Below, piece after piece: positions 25,919-35,411 of a DNA stretch of 57,393 nucleotides. The stretch lies in contig JBKECY010000031.1 in the NCBI GenBank assembly GCA_047975025.1, positions 1 to 57,393 on the forward strand. Direction: 5' to 3'. Numbering within the stretch: the first letter of the stretch is position 1; each line of letters starts with the position of its first letter. The notes below the pieces were generated by a model. That model saw only the letters and a list, made by a program, of their open reading frames with translations. It had not been told where the DNA came from and did no database searches. The stretch is from JBKECY01 sp047975025 (GTDB lineage Bacteria; Bacillota; Clostridia; Lachnospirales; Lachnospiraceae). Made by a program: the position numbers and the translations under genes.

Positions 25919-26674
25919 ATGCGTTTAGATAGAATTAATACCATGGAACAGTACATCCTGCAGCAGGGTACGGTTTCCTTAGATGATTTGACCAAATATT
26001 TCAAAGTGTCTACCAATACCATACGACGGGATGTCAGCGAGCTTTTGGAGCGAGGACGCATCCAGAAGGTCTACGGCGGAGTATCTGCACTCGAGGACAC
26101 CCGGCTGCTCCCAATGTCGGTTCGCTCGACCATTCATGAATCGGAGAAGAAGGCAATTGGGCAGATGGCAGCCGGAACTGTCAATAACGGGGATACTGTC
26201 TTTCTGGATTCCGGTTCAACTGTTTTATACTCCATCCCCTACCTTGCCAAACTGGAGGGAATCACAATCGTAACACACAGCCTGCCTGCCATGTATGAAG
26301 CCTCCAAATACTCTACTCTTAAGGTCATTTCTCTGGGAGGTTTGTATAATCCATCAACATCTTCTTACGTCGGAATCTCTACATTAGATGCCCTGTCCTG
26401 TATCTGTACGGACGCTGTCTTTATTGCCGCTACCGGTGTTTCTCTGGAAAAGGGGCTGACCAACACCACTTATTTCGAAGCAGACATCAAGCGCAATGTT
26501 GTAAAATCATCTAAAAAAATTATTCTGGTAGCCGATCATACAAAATTCGATCATAACTCTACCATATCCTTTTTTAACTTTCAGGATCTGCACACCGTAG
26601 TGACGGATGAATGTCCCAGTGCAAAATACTTAGATACGATTCAGTCGAATAATATTAATCTGCTCTGCAGATAA
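25919..26674 (+). CDS. DeoR-family transcriptional regulator
   Basis: The product has 251 residues. The DeoR helix-turn-helix at 1-55 (VSLDDLTKYFKVSTNTIRRDVSELLERGRIQKVYGG) is followed by a sugar-phosphate-sensing domain with DSGSTV, VTHSLPAM and LVADHTKFD. Such regulators bind sugar phosphates and repress carbon-metabolism genes. It is divergent from the type II GAPDH gene, so a triose or sugar phosphate effector and that target are reasonable guesses. Confidence 0.9.
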   Translation: MRLDRINTMEQYILQQGTVSLDDLTKYFKVSTNTIRRDVSELLERGRIQKVYGGVSALEDTRLLPMSVRSTIHESEKKAIGQMAAGTVNNGDTVFLDSGSTVLYSIPYLAKLEGITIVTHSLPAMYEASKYSTLKVISLGGLYNPSTSSYVGISTLDALSCICTDAVFIAATGVSLEKGLTNTTYFEADIKRNVVKSSKKIILVADHTKFDHNSTISFFNFQDLHTVVTDECPSAKYLDTIQSNNINLLCR

Positions 26675-26680
26675 TTAAAA

Positions 26681-26723
26681 ACAGGGTATCAGAAGTCTTA
26701 CGACTTTCTGGTACCCTGTTTTG
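26681..26723. terminator. Terminator between the DeoR-type gene and the MFS gene
   Basis: ACAGGGTA-T-CAGAA pairs with TTCTG-G-TACCCTGT around a short loop, with T residues on the plus side (TTTTGAG). It ends the plus-strand regulator gene and may also serve the minus-strand transporter gene. Confidence 0.8.
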
Positions 26724-26732
26724 AGCTGCAAA

Positions 26733-27956
26733 TTATGCGTTTCGTTTCAGACGAATCGATGCAACGCATCCGATCAGGATTGCTGCCGCCATGAAAATCA
26801 GTGTTGTAAAATAAGACTGCGTGCTATCGAATAATGCACCCGCCACAGTTCCTCCAAAGGAGGCAAACAGCAGATTTAAGTTTACAATTGACAGATTTAC
26901 CGGGAAGTTCTTTCTTCCGAAGAACAGGCTCGAAAATGCTGAGTTTGTAGGCGGTACACCTCCGTAGCCAAGCCCGGTCGCCATATACCCAAGTACCAGC
27001 AGTACAAATGACTTCGTCGAAATGGAGAACAAAAGCAGTACAACTGCCACGATAAACGTTGCGTTAATTAACAGCTTCGTCTTCTGATACCCGATTCTGT
27101 CGAACAGACCTCCAAAAATCACGCGTCCGATACCGTTAAAAATCGAAATAATTCCGGCCGCTGTAGCAATGGTTCCGCCAACTGCCGCTGGATTGACTTC
27201 GACAATCAGCCCGCTTGCCTGTGCTATGAGTGCAAGCCCTGCTGCACTTAAGACAAAGGACCAGAGAAAATGCACCCAGAAAATCGGACGTTTCATCATG
27301 TTGCCTGCCGTCAGCTCTTCGGTGATTTCTCCCGCATTACCGGCCCCCCGTTTCTTCTCCGCCGCTTGCGGCAGCACTGTGTCAGCCGTCGGATTCTTCA
27401 GGAGAAGTCCGCTTATAAACAAAATAATAAATAAAATCACTGCAAATACTGCAAAAGAAGTGCGCCATACTTCCAGATCTGCGCCCCCCGGAGTCACTGC
27501 CTGATACACTTTACCGATCAGAAAACTCCCGATTCCAAAGCCCATCAGCAAAATACCTGAGAGAAGTCCCTGCTTCTCCGGGAACCAGGCCAGCACCGTA
27601 CTTAGGACACGATTGTAGCTAAGTCCGGAAGCCAGACCGCCCAGGAAGCCGTAACCTACATATAATACAGGCAGCGACTGTGCAACTGAAGTCATATAAA
27701 AACCGACCAGAAACATAAGACCCGCCGTCCAGAGTATGACTCTGGCACTGAACTTCCTACTTAGAAAACCACCCAGCACACCGCCCAGACAGAAGAATAC
27801 CATACAGATGGTAAATGTCAGTGACAATTGTGCCTTCGTCCAATCTGAGAAAAAGGCTGCAATGGGGCTTGCAAGTACGCTCCATGCATAAATTACTCCG
27901 GCAAAAACTAAGACGATCACACCAATGATTGCATAAATCCCACGATTCAGTTTCAT
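26733..27956 (-). CDS. MFS transporter of the OxlT (oxalate/formate antiporter) type
   Basis: The product has 407 residues from the ATG at 27956, which has TAGGAG eight nt upstream; an earlier in-frame start adds 13 charged residues and lacks a ribosome binding site. About twelve membrane segments are present. The N-terminal NRGIYAIIGVIVLVFAGVIYAWSVL and FPEKQGLLSGILLMGFGIGSFL match the OxlT-like subgroup of monocarboxylate transporters. The substrate is probably an organic anion and is not determined by sequence. Confidence 0.87.
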   Translation of the reverse strand: MKLNRGIYAIIGVIVLVFAGVIYAWSVLASPIAAFFSDWTKAQLSLTFTICMVFFCLGGVLGGFLSRKFSARVILWTAGLMFLVGFYMTSVAQSLPVLYVGYGFLGGLASGLSYNRVLSTVLAWFPEKQGLLSGILLMGFGIGSFLIGKVYQAVTPGGADLEVWRTSFAVFAVILFIILFISGLLLKNPTADTVLPQAAEKKRGAGNAGEITEELTAGNMMKRPIFWVHFLWSFVLSAAGLALIAQASGLIVEVNPAAVGGTIATAAGIISIFNGIGRVIFGGLFDRIGYQKTKLLINATFIVAVVLLLFSISTKSFVLLVLGYMATGLGYGGVPPTNSAFSSLFFGRKNFPVNLSIVNLNLLFASFGGTVAGALFDSTQSYFTTLIFMAAAILIGCVASIRLKRNA

Positions 27957-28099
27957 TATTTTTGCTCCTACTCTCTTTTTTAGTATATCCTGCAATTAAT
28001 GCGGATAACGCAAATACTATATCATACAACCCTGCACATAGCAATGAATCTTGACAAGATTATTTATAAAACATTTACATTATGAATCCTGCAAAAAAC

Positions 28100-28128
28100 T
28101 TCATAATTTTCTCCATTTGTGGTATGAT
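28100..28128 (+). promoter_or_regulatory. Promoter of the lipoprotein gene
   Basis: TTCATA (28100-28105), a 17-nt spacer and TATGAT (28123-28128), 57 nt before the ATG. Confidence 0.55.
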
Positions 28129-28185
28129 ATTAGCCAAGCGATATTTCTATATTTTTATTCGTCAGATTGAGAAAGGAAGTTACCC

Positions 28186-28749
28186 ATGATGAAAAAATTC
28201 ACTTTATCATTGCTCATATTTGCTGTGATGGCCGGTACGTTAATCGGCTGTGGCAGTACTGATACCACAACAGATACCACTACTGCTGCCCAGGAGGAAA
28301 CCACAGCGGCCGTGACAGAAACACCGGAGCAGACAGCCGCGGCTACGGCCGAAGAAACGGCTGCAGCCGTCGATGCCCCGGGCGAGGACAACACTGTCTA
28401 TGGTGCTCTGACTGCCTCTGACCTTACAACAAGCGATGAACAGGTATATAAAAAGGAGTCCGATTCTTCCACTACCTTGTATAATGTAGAGGGCGGTGTC
28501 ATCACACAAATCACGATTTCCTTTAACACGCCGCTGACAATTGAGAACGACAAGGCAGCACTTGACGGGTATGCACATGAATTCATGGCCTCCGATGCTG
28601 TCCTCTCAGAAGAACTTTCCAACAAAGAGTTCATCTATACGTCACCTTCCTTCAATGGGCAGTACGATGTCATCTTTTCTTCGTATGAATCCGAGACACA
28701 GATCAATGGTGTCTGTGTCCGTCAGGTCGACAGTTCAGAGGATCTGTAA
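28186..28749 (+). CDS. Lipoprotein of unknown function
   Basis: The product has 187 residues. The signal peptide ends in the lipobox LIGC (Cys22), then a Thr/Ala/Glu-rich tether to about residue 65, then a compact domain of about 120 residues including ITQITISFNTPLTIEN and DVIFSSYESETQINGV. The domain is not recognised. It is monocistronic, with its own promoter and a strong terminator. An ATG pair (MM) is at the start; GGAAG lies upstream. Confidence 0.75.
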   Translation: MMKKFTLSLLIFAVMAGTLIGCGSTDTTTDTTTAAQEETTAAVTETPEQTAAATAEETAAAVDAPGEDNTVYGALTASDLTTSDEQVYKKESDSSTTLYNVEGGVITQITISFNTPLTIENDKAALDGYAHEFMASDAVLSEELSNKEFIYTSPSFNGQYDVIFSSYESETQINGVCVRQVDSSEDL

Positions 28750-28776
28750 AGTTTAGTACAATTTAACAGCGTCACG

Positions 28777-28826
28777 AAAAAACGGCTGCTGCCTTTGTAG
28801 GATTACAAGGACAACAGCCGTTTTTT
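28777..28826. terminator. Strong bidirectional terminator
   Basis: AAAAAACGGCTG and CAGCCGTTTTTT flank further paired bases (TTGTCCTTGTA against TACAAAGGCAG). It ends the lipoprotein gene on the plus strand and the two tRNA genes on the minus strand. Confidence 0.92.
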
Positions 28827-28834
28827 ATAAGTCG

Positions 28835-28908
28835 TAGCGAGGAAGGGAATCGAACCCCCGACACTGCGGGTATGAACCGCATGCTCTAGCCATCTGAGCT
28901 ACCTCGCC
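28835..28908 (-). tRNA. tRNA-Met (anticodon CAT)
   Basis: The minus-strand cloverleaf of 74 nt has acceptor GGCGAGG/CCTCGCT (one G-T pair), D-stem GCTC/GAGC, anticodon arm TGCGG-TTCATAC-CCGCA and a T-arm containing TTCGATT. G1 opposite U is paired, so this looks like elongator tRNA-Met or an Ile2 precursor, not the initiator. CCA is not encoded. Confidence 0.92.
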
Positions 28909-28967
28909 ATATTGAGCGAAACATATGTAATTGTATGCTCACAATCTGCCGCTTTTGGGCAAATTAG

Positions 28968-29040
28968 TGGGACCTATAGGGCTCGAACCTATGACCCTCT
29001 GCTTGTAAGGCAGATGCTCTCCCAGCTGAGCTAAGATCCC
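28968..29040 (-). tRNA. tRNA-Val (anticodon TAC)
   Basis: The minus-strand cloverleaf of 73 nt has acceptor GGGATCT/AGGTCCC, D-arm GCTC/GAGC, anticodon arm TCTGC-CTTACAA-GCAGA and a T-arm containing TTCGAGC. It is the first of two tRNA genes, transcribed toward tRNA-Met. CCA is not encoded. Confidence 0.94.
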
Positions 29041-29044
29041 AAAT

Positions 29045-29066
29045 GCGGGCTAGTCGGCTAACCCGC
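29045..29066 (-). other. Hairpin just before tRNA-Val
   Basis: GCGGG/CCCGC is extended by TAG/CTA after one C-A mismatch, with a TCGG loop. On the minus strand it ends 4 nt before the 5' end of tRNA-Val, so it may be a processing or leader hairpin. No U-run follows. Confidence 0.4.
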
Positions 29067-29127
29067 TTTGCCATTATACAATTAGTTAGCATGGCTTGTC
29101 AATGCTTTTTTATTTTTTATTTCAAAA

Positions 29128-29157
29128 ACCGCGGCTGCCATCTGCGGCAGTCGCGGT
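29128..29157 (-). terminator. Terminator of the Fn3-like secreted protein gene
   Basis: On the minus strand, ACCGCGACTGCC pairs with GGCAGCCGCGGT (one mismatch), followed by TTTTTG and a T-rich tail. It lies 56 nt after the stop at 29213. Confidence 0.85.
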
Positions 29158-29212
29158 CTCCTATCATTTACGGCACATAACGATCAACTTATCTCTTTGA
29201 AACAATTACTTT

Positions 29213-30136
29213 TTAGTAGAGTGAGCTAAAAACATACTCCGATGGTCCTTTGTAAACTGTACTTCCTACCTTCTTATTTGCCACTACACGATAGTAATAC
29301 TTTCTTTTCGGTACCAGGTTCGTAATCGTCTTGGAAGTTCCGGTAACAGTCCCCGCATTTTTGTAGGCTCCGTCACGTGTTGATGAATAATACACAGTAT
29401 AGTTGGTTGCTCCCAAAACCTTAGTCCAGCTTATCTTGGCTGATTTTGCCGTAGCACTTGCCCGGTTGATCGAAAGCTTCGGCTGAATACTTGTATAGGT
29501 GGTAAGCGGTGTACCATAAATCCTCTTTGTGCTGCCTTCATAGACAACATAAGGCTTAATCGTCACTTTGTAGAACATAACACTGGAAGCAGCGATACTA
29601 TTATAACTGGATCTGGTCTCTATCGTCTTGCTCTGCCCTTTGGCATTTTGCAATGTGATGACATAACCATCCACAGCCGCACTGCTCTTCCACTGCAGCG
29701 AAATTTCTTTTAGGTAGATGTAACTTCCTTTTTGTAGATTTGTTACTTTTGTCGGATAGGTATAATCCGATACAGTTTTTGCGTATACATATGAATTTCC
29801 AGGTACAATTGGTGTGATTCTAAATGAATATCTTGTACCTGGCTTGGTAGCAAATCTATACTGCGGTTTGCTGTCCGATGATGTAAAATTTGCGTTATTG
29901 ACTGTCCATGCACTTGTTGTATCTGGTTTGCTCTCAACCTTATAGCCTGTTGCTCCGCTGAATTTGTCCCATTGGACACGTGTTCCTGTTGCTGAAGTAT
30001 TGATGAATCTTAAATTATTTACTTGATACTGCGCAGCCTGTACTGTTGCCGGATTTGCCGCAACACCTACTCCCAGAGCTACAAATGCGCATAAAAGCGC
30101 ACCAAAAATAAACTTTCCGACCCTTTGTTTTCCCAT
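29213..30136 (-). CDS. Secreted fibronectin type III-like repeat protein
   Basis: The product has 307 residues. A signal peptide (hydrophobic 9-30) is cleaved near TVQAA at about 34. Three beta-sandwich, Fn3-like repeats follow, with the pattern TRVQWDKFSGATGYKVE, ISLQWKSSAAVDGYVITL and AKISWTKVLGATNYTVYYSS ... NLVPKRKYYYRVVANKK. No sorting motif or catalytic domain is seen, so the protein may be released or bound by other means. It is monocistronic. Confidence 0.8.
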   Translation of the reverse strand: MGKQRVGKFIFGALLCAFVALGVGVAANPATVQAAQYQVNNLRFINTSATGTRVQWDKFSGATGYKVESKPDTTSAWTVNNANFTSSDSKPQYRFATKPGTRYSFRITPIVPGNSYVYAKTVSDYTYPTKVTNLQKGSYIYLKEISLQWKSSAAVDGYVITLQNAKGQSKTIETRSSYNSIAASSVMFYKVTIKPYVVYEGSTKRIYGTPLTTYTSIQPKLSINRASATAKSAKISWTKVLGATNYTVYYSSTRDGAYKNAGTVTGTSKTITNLVPKRKYYYRVVANKKVGSTVYKGPSEYVFSSLY

Positions 30137-30190
30137 ACTTTCCCTTTCTATTTGTTATGTGCTTATCGTGATCATTATACAACCAATCCT

Positions 30191-30219
30191 AGTATAACTA
30201 ATTTTATCAATTTTCGCAA
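30191..30219 (-). promoter_or_regulatory. Promoter of the Fn3-like protein gene
   Basis: TTGCGA (30214-30219), a 17-nt spacer and TATACT (30191-30196) on the minus strand, 54 nt before the ATG. GAAAGGGAAAGT is the ribosome binding site. Confidence 0.7.
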
Positions 30220-30307
30220 GATGCCGGTATCATTTTTTACAATTTTACTGTTTGTTTTTTATGCAAATTATAAAGCAACTTTTCCCGGCACCCTGCTCTG
30301 CTGTCTG

Positions 30308-33300
30308 TTATTTAAAATAAGACACACCTGATTCAAAAATCTTTAGATCTTGTTCCCCATAAATATTAACTGCCACACCTTTGTCTCGCCGCTCCGAATG
30401 CGCCATCTTGCCCAACACGCGGCCATCCGGACTTGTAATACCTTCAATAGCACAGTAAGAGCCGTTCACATTATATTCCTCATCCATGGATACGGTTCCG
30501 TCTGGTGCACAGTATTGCGTGGCCACCTGCCCCTGTGCGAACAGTCGTGCCAGCCATGCTTCGTTTGCAACAAAGCGCCCCTCACCATGCGATGCCGGAT
30601 TGCAGTACACTCCGCCCAGTTCGGCCTGTGCCAGCCAGGGCGAGGCATTACTTACAACTTTGGTATAGACCATTTTGGAAATATGGCGTCCAATTGTATT
30701 ATAGGTCAGGGTCGGTGACTCTTGCGTCTGACCGACAATCTGGCCGGCAGGTACGAGTCCCAGCTTAATCAGCGCCTGAAATCCGTTGCAGATTCCCAGA
30801 GCGAGGCCATCTCTTGCACCAAGCAGCTTTTCCACTGCCTCCTTGATACTTGCATTTTGGAAGGCCGTCGCGAAGAACTTCGCCGAGCCATCCGGTTCAT
30901 CACCCGCTGAGAATCCACCGGGGAACATAATCATCTGGGATGCACTGATTGCCTTCTCGAATTCTTCCACTGACTCTCTGATATCCTGTGCAGAAAGATT
31001 TTTAAAGACTCGTGTGATGACATCCGCTCCGGCCCGTTCGAACGCCCTCGCACTGTCGTATTCACAGTTCGTTCCCGGGAACACAGGGATAAATACAGTG
31101 GGACGAGCCACTTTATTCTTACATATATACATACGTTCTGTCCGGTACAAACCGTTTGCTTCACTGCAGGCGGCCGGCGCAGCACCCGAGGTCGTCTTGA
31201 ATACACCCTCGAGGGTAGACTGCCATGCCTGCTGTGCTTCTGCAAGCGGCAGCTGTACATTCTGATATGTCAGTACTGGTGCTTCCGTCACCTCTCCCAG
31301 AACAGTGTATGGTACGGCAAGATTATCCAGCGCCCCGCGCGAAACCTCACAGATCAAATCCCCGAAGCCTGCTTTGAACAAATCATCTGCCGGTATTTCT
31401 GCAGCAACCGCAGCACCGAGTTCATTACCAAATGCCATTTTAGCCAGTGCGGCAGCAATGCCATGCCGGTCGAGTGCGTACACCGATACAATTCGTTTCT
31501 TCTGTATATCTTCATGCAGGTGGGTATACTGCTGTGTAATTCCTTCATAATCCGGCAGCTCATACTCCTTGAACGGAGCCCGAATCCATACCAGATGATT
31601 GCCCGGTTTCTTAAATTCGGGGGTAATCACATCCGACAGATGCGCCGTATCCACAGCGAAGGAAACGAGTGTGGGCGGTACATCAATATCGAGGAAAGTA
31701 CCGGACATACTGTCTTTGCCGCCGATAGACGGCAGACCAAATCCAAGCTGGGCATCGTAGGCTCCCAAAAGCGCTGCTACCGGCTGGCTCCAGCGTGTCG
31801 GCTCGGCACTCATGCGTCTGAAGTATTCCTGGAAAGTAAAGCGGATTTTGGAATACTCTCCGCCGGTTGCCACAATACGAGCCACCGACTCCAGAACTGC
31901 ATAGACAGCACCATGATACGGACTCCAGCTCGATACATACGGGTCAAAACCGTAGCTCATCATCGTTACCGTATTGGTTGTGCCTTGCAGTACCGGGACT
32001 TTTGCAACCATCGACTGCATTTCACTTAGCTGTGTCCGGCCGCCATAGGGCATAGCAACTGAACCGGCACCGATGGAACTGTCAAACATCTCCACAAGTC
32101 CCTTCTGTGAGCATACGTTCAAGTCGGACAGCATTGACAGCCAGGAGGATTTGACATCCGTAATCTTTTTCTTGGAAAGCTCCTGCGGCATTGCCTCCGG
32201 TATCTGTACCGTAACCTGGGCCTCCTGATGCGCTCCGTTCGTATCCAAAAATGCTCTGGAAAGATTGACAATTTCCTTTCCTCTCCAGTTCAGCACCAGA
32301 CGCGGCTCCTGTGTGACCACAGCAACTTCGACGGCTTCTAAATTCTCTTCTGCCGCAAACTGCAGGAATGTCTGTACATCGGCCGGATCAACTACCACAG
32401 CCATACGTTCCTGTGACTCTGAGATTGCGATCTCCGTACCATCCAGACCGGCATATTTCTTAGGCACCGCATCCAGATTGATCTGCAGTCCGTCTGCCAG
32501 CTCACCGATGGCAACGGAGACACCGCCGGCTCCGAAATCATTGCATTTCTTAATAATTTTACTGACTTCCTCACGACGGAACATACGCTGAATCTTGCGC
32601 TCTGTTGGCGCATTACCTTTTTGTACCTCGGCACCGCAGCTCTCGATCGACTCTTCCGTATGTACTTTGGAGGAGCCTGTCGCACCGCCGCAGCCATCAC
32701 GACCGGTACGGCCGCCCAGCAGGATGATGATATCTCCCGGGTCAGAAGTTTCGCGGATGACGGCCCGTCTGGGCGCCGCGCCGAGCACAGCTCCGATTTC
32801 CATACGTTTGGCTACATAATCCGGATGATATACTTCTTTGACATAGCCGGTCGCCAGACCGATCTGATTTCCGTAAGAACTGTAACCATGTGCTGCAGAA
32901 CGAACCAATTTCTTCTGCGGCAGCTTGCCTTTTAGAGTTTCTTTTACCGATACGGTCGGGTCTGCCGCTCCTGTCACACACATCGCCTGGTACACATAGG
33001 TACGTCCGGATAGCGGGTCACGTATAGCTCCGCCCAGACACGTGGCGGCACCACCAAAGGGTTCGATTTCCGTAGGATGGTTGTGCGTTTCATTCTTGAA
33101 ATTAATAAGCCATTCCTCTTCCACGCCATTTACATCCACAGGTACGACAATACTGCATGCATTGATTTCTTCTGATTCTTCCTGATCCTGCAGCTTGCCC
33201 ATCTTTTTTAGTTTTTTCATTGCCAGAAGTGCCATATCCATCAGGCAGACAAATTTGTCCGGCCGGTCTTTGTACAGCTCCTCCCGGTCTTTTTTATATC

Positions 33301-34066
33301 TTTCATAAGTCGCCATCATAGGTGTCTTATACAGACCATCCTCGAAGGTGACTGACGTAAGCTCTGTCAAAAAGGTTGTATGACGGCAGTGATCTGACCA
33401 ATATGTATCAAGTACACGTATTTCAGTCATGGACGGATCTCTGTGTTCCTCGCCGGCAAAATAGGTCTGAATATGCTGAAAGTCCGCAAATGTCATCGCA
33501 AGCCCCAGGGAATCATACAGCTCTTTTAGCGGTGTTTCTTCCATCACAGAGAAACCCTTAAAGAGGATTACATCCTCAGGATCTTCGAAATGCATTTCCA
33601 GTGTCTCCGGAACGGCCTCCAACGCTTCTCTCGAATCTACGGGATTGATGCAATAGCTCTTGATGGCTTCGAGTTCTTCCTGCGAAACCGCACCCTCGAT
33701 CAGATAGGTCACTGCCGAACGGATAATCGGTGTCTCTTCTTCATTAAGAAACTGAATACACTGTACGGCCGAATCCGCACGCTGATCGAACTGCCCGGGC
33801 AGGTATTCCACTGTGAAAACGTGTGCGGCTGCAAAATCCGCAGGCGGTGTACGATACAAATCATCTACGGGAGGCTCCGCAAAAACAGTACTGCAGGCGG
33901 CCTCAAACGAAGCATCTGATATATCCTGTACATCATAACGGTTAAAAACGCGTACCTTCTCTACGGATGAGATTCCCAGATAGGCATGGATTTCATGCTT
34001 TAATTCCTTCGCCTGAACAGCGAACTCCGGTTTCTTCTCAACATAAACTCTGCGCACCTGGCTCAT
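30308..34066 (-). CDS. purL: Phosphoribosylformylglycinamidine synthase, single-chain clostridial type
   Basis: The product has 1252 residues, the size of the single-chain clade found in Clostridia. The synthase part has TYWSDHCRHTTF near 230, NFKNETHNHPTEIEPFGGAATCLGG near 330 and later GGKDSMSG. The C-terminal glutaminase has PVFPGTNCEYD, GGFSAGDEPDGS, ALGICNGFQALIKLG (catalytic Cys) and NPASHGEGRF (catalytic His/Glu). It makes FGAM in purine synthesis. The ATG overlaps the ridA stop by one base. No clear terminator follows the stop. Confidence 0.96.
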   Translation of the reverse strand: MSQVRRVYVEKKPEFAVQAKELKHEIHAYLGISSVEKVRVFNRYDVQDISDASFEAACSTVFAEPPVDDLYRTPPADFAAAHVFTVEYLPGQFDQRADSAVQCIQFLNEEETPIIRSAVTYLIEGAVSQEELEAIKSYCINPVDSREALEAVPETLEMHFEDPEDVILFKGFSVMEETPLKELYDSLGLAMTFADFQHIQTYFAGEEHRDPSMTEIRVLDTYWSDHCRHTTFLTELTSVTFEDGLYKTPMMATYERYKKDREELYKDRPDKFVCLMDMALLAMKKLKKMGKLQDQEESEEINACSIVVPVDVNGVEEEWLINFKNETHNHPTEIEPFGGAATCLGGAIRDPLSGRTYVYQAMCVTGAADPTVSVKETLKGKLPQKKLVRSAAHGYSSYGNQIGLATGYVKEVYHPDYVAKRMEIGAVLGAAPRRAVIRETSDPGDIIILLGGRTGRDGCGGATGSSKVHTEESIESCGAEVQKGNAPTERKIQRMFRREEVSKIIKKCNDFGAGGVSVAIGELADGLQINLDAVPKKYAGLDGTEIAISESQERMAVVVDPADVQTFLQFAAEENLEAVEVAVVTQEPRLVLNWRGKEIVNLSRAFLDTNGAHQEAQVTVQIPEAMPQELSKKKITDVKSSWLSMLSDLNVCSQKGLVEMFDSSIGAGSVAMPYGGRTQLSEMQSMVAKVPVLQGTTNTVTMMSYGFDPYVSSWSPYHGAVYAVLESVARIVATGGEYSKIRFTFQEYFRRMSAEPTRWSQPVAALLGAYDAQLGFGLPSIGGKDSMSGTFLDIDVPPTLVSFAVDTAHLSDVITPEFKKPGNHLVWIRAPFKEYELPDYEGITQQYTHLHEDIQKKRIVSVYALDRHGIAAALAKMAFGNELGAAVAAEIPADDLFKAGFGDLICEVSRGALDNLAVPYTVLGEVTEAPVLTYQNVQLPLAEAQQAWQSTLEGVFKTTSGAAPAACSEANGLYRTERMYICKNKVARPTVFIPVFPGTNCEYDSARAFERAGADVITRVFKNLSAQDIRESVEEFEKAISASQMIMFPGGFSAGDEPDGSAKFFATAFQNASIKEAVEKLLGARDGLALGICNGFQALIKLGLVPAGQIVGQTQESPTLTYNTIGRHISKMVYTKVVSNASPWLAQAELGGVYCNPASHGEGRFVANEAWLARLFAQGQVATQYCAPDGTVSMDEEYNVNGSYCAIEGITSPDGRVLGKMAHSERRDKGVAVNIYGEQDLKIFESGVSYFK

Positions 34067-34458
34067 TATTTCGTCTCCTGTTCTGTATCACATACGGCTA
34101 TCACTTCGACTTCACACAACACATTCTTCGGCAGTGTCTTCACCGCTACGCAGGAGCGCGCCGGTTTACTGACAAAGCTTTTGGCATAGACTTCATTAAA
34201 AGCAGCAAAATCATCCATATCTGCCAGAAAACAAGTTGTTTTTACCACCTGCTCAAAGGAGGTTCCCGCTTCTTGCAGAAGCGCTGCAATATTGCTCATT
34301 ACCTGCTCTGTCTGGGCGATAATCCCCTCAGCCTCCACTTCCTTCGAAGCCGGATTGATTGCAATCTGTCCGGACGCGAACAAAAATCCGTTCGCGATGA
34401 TTCCTTGAGAATAGGGGCCAATGGCCGCCGGGGCTTTCTCTGTGTTAATTGTTCTCAT
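34066..34458 (-). CDS. ridA: RidA-family enamine/imine deaminase
   Basis: From the ATG at 34458, which has GGAGG ten nt upstream, the product is 130 residues, near the usual 125-130; the earlier in-frame ATG at 34506 lies inside the preceding gene. NTEKAPAAIGPYSQGI, FASGQIAINP and a late RSCVAVKTLPKNVLCEVEVIAV are family boxes, with the conserved Arg of substrate binding in PARSC. It hydrolyses reactive 2-aminoacrylate-type enamines. It is coupled to purL (TAATG overlap). Confidence 0.93.
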   Translation of the reverse strand: MRTINTEKAPAAIGPYSQGIIANGFLFASGQIAINPASKEVEAEGIIAQTEQVMSNIAALLQEAGTSFEQVVKTTCFLADMDDFAAFNEVYAKSFVSKPARSCVAVKTLPKNVLCEVEVIAVCDTEQETK

Positions 34459-34475
34459 GATGCTGCTTCCTCCTT

Positions 34476-35411
34476 TTATTCGTGCATTCTTCTGATAATA
34501 CGACATACAATATCCTGCTTGATCACCAATGGTTTTTTATGAGAAAAGAAGATGATACCATCCGTAGGTGAAAGCACCTGCATCTTGACTTCTCCCTCAT
34601 ATGGGTCCAGAATTTCTGCAATTACTTCCCCGCGCCGTACTTCCTGACCGGGAAACAGCAGTCTTCTGTAAATTCCGGCTTCCGGTGCCTGTACGGTCGT
34701 CAGCTCGTCTTCTTCTACTACACTTGCAATGAACCCATTATGGCAATTATAACGAATAATTCCCATACGCGTCAAGAACCTTAGCACTGCCGAGACTCCC
34801 TGGCTGGCAGATTCTTCATCGATAAAATCCGTTTCATTCGTATAGACAGAAAACGCACTTGTCTCGAACTGCTGCCAATTGTAATTCAGAGTCGATGTAT
34901 CCAATGGATTCGGCTTGCGTACTACGACATACGGCAGCCCGAACAGATTCGCCAGACTCGTATTTTGAAATCCCGTCTCCATCATCCTGACATGGGGTAT
35001 AAAATCGCCGGGCATATAGAAGCTGGCGAACTGAATTCCATAACTGTAACCTTTGATCGTATCAAATACACCGGCGGCAATCCGTTTCGTGGTCTCCCCT
35101 TTGACATCTCCCGGAAACATCCGGTTAATATCAGTATTATCGACTGCCCAGAATCGTTTCTCGATATTCATGGAATAGTGGTTGACCGAAGGAATGACCA
35201 GAATCTCTTTGTTCGCGACAATGGCTCCTCGTTCCTCCAGCTCCCGCAGACGCTTAATCAGCTGTGAGCATATGTAGAGCTGCTGTACCTCATTGCCTCT
35301 AAAAGCGCCAACAATGGCTGCTGCCTTCTCCCCTTTTCCAAAGTAATACCCGGTTACGTGCATTTCGTCACGATAGGGTGCTTTTAATGAATAAATACAT
35401 TCTTTTCTCAT
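34476..35411 (-). CDS. AstE/AspA-family protein lacking zinc ligands (predicted pseudoenzyme)
   Basis: The product has 311 residues and aligns along its length with the preceding paralogue. It keeps structural motifs such as DINRMFPG and IPHVRM. The HxxE zinc motif reads AFRGNE: His is replaced by Arg38 while Glu41 remains. The second zinc His is Phe128 in IQFASF. The catalytic Glu of VVEMG is replaced (VYTNE). The C-terminal barrel-sandwich domain (LLFPGQEVRRGEVIAEILDP) is intact. It overlaps the paralogue gene by 4 nt. It probably serves as a structural or regulatory partner. Confidence 0.8.
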   Translation of the reverse strand: MRKECIYSLKAPYRDEMHVTGYYFGKGEKAAAIVGAFRGNEVQQLYICSQLIKRLRELEERGAIVANKEILVIPSVNHYSMNIEKRFWAVDNTDINRMFPGDVKGETTKRIAAGVFDTIKGYSYGIQFASFYMPGDFIPHVRMMETGFQNTSLANLFGLPYVVVRKPNPLDTSTLNYNWQQFETSAFSVYTNETDFIDEESASQGVSAVLRFLTRMGIIRYNCHNGFIASVVEEDELTTVQAPEAGIYRRLLFPGQEVRRGEVIAEILDPYEGEVKMQVLSPTDGIIFFSHKKPLVIKQDIVCRIIRRMHE

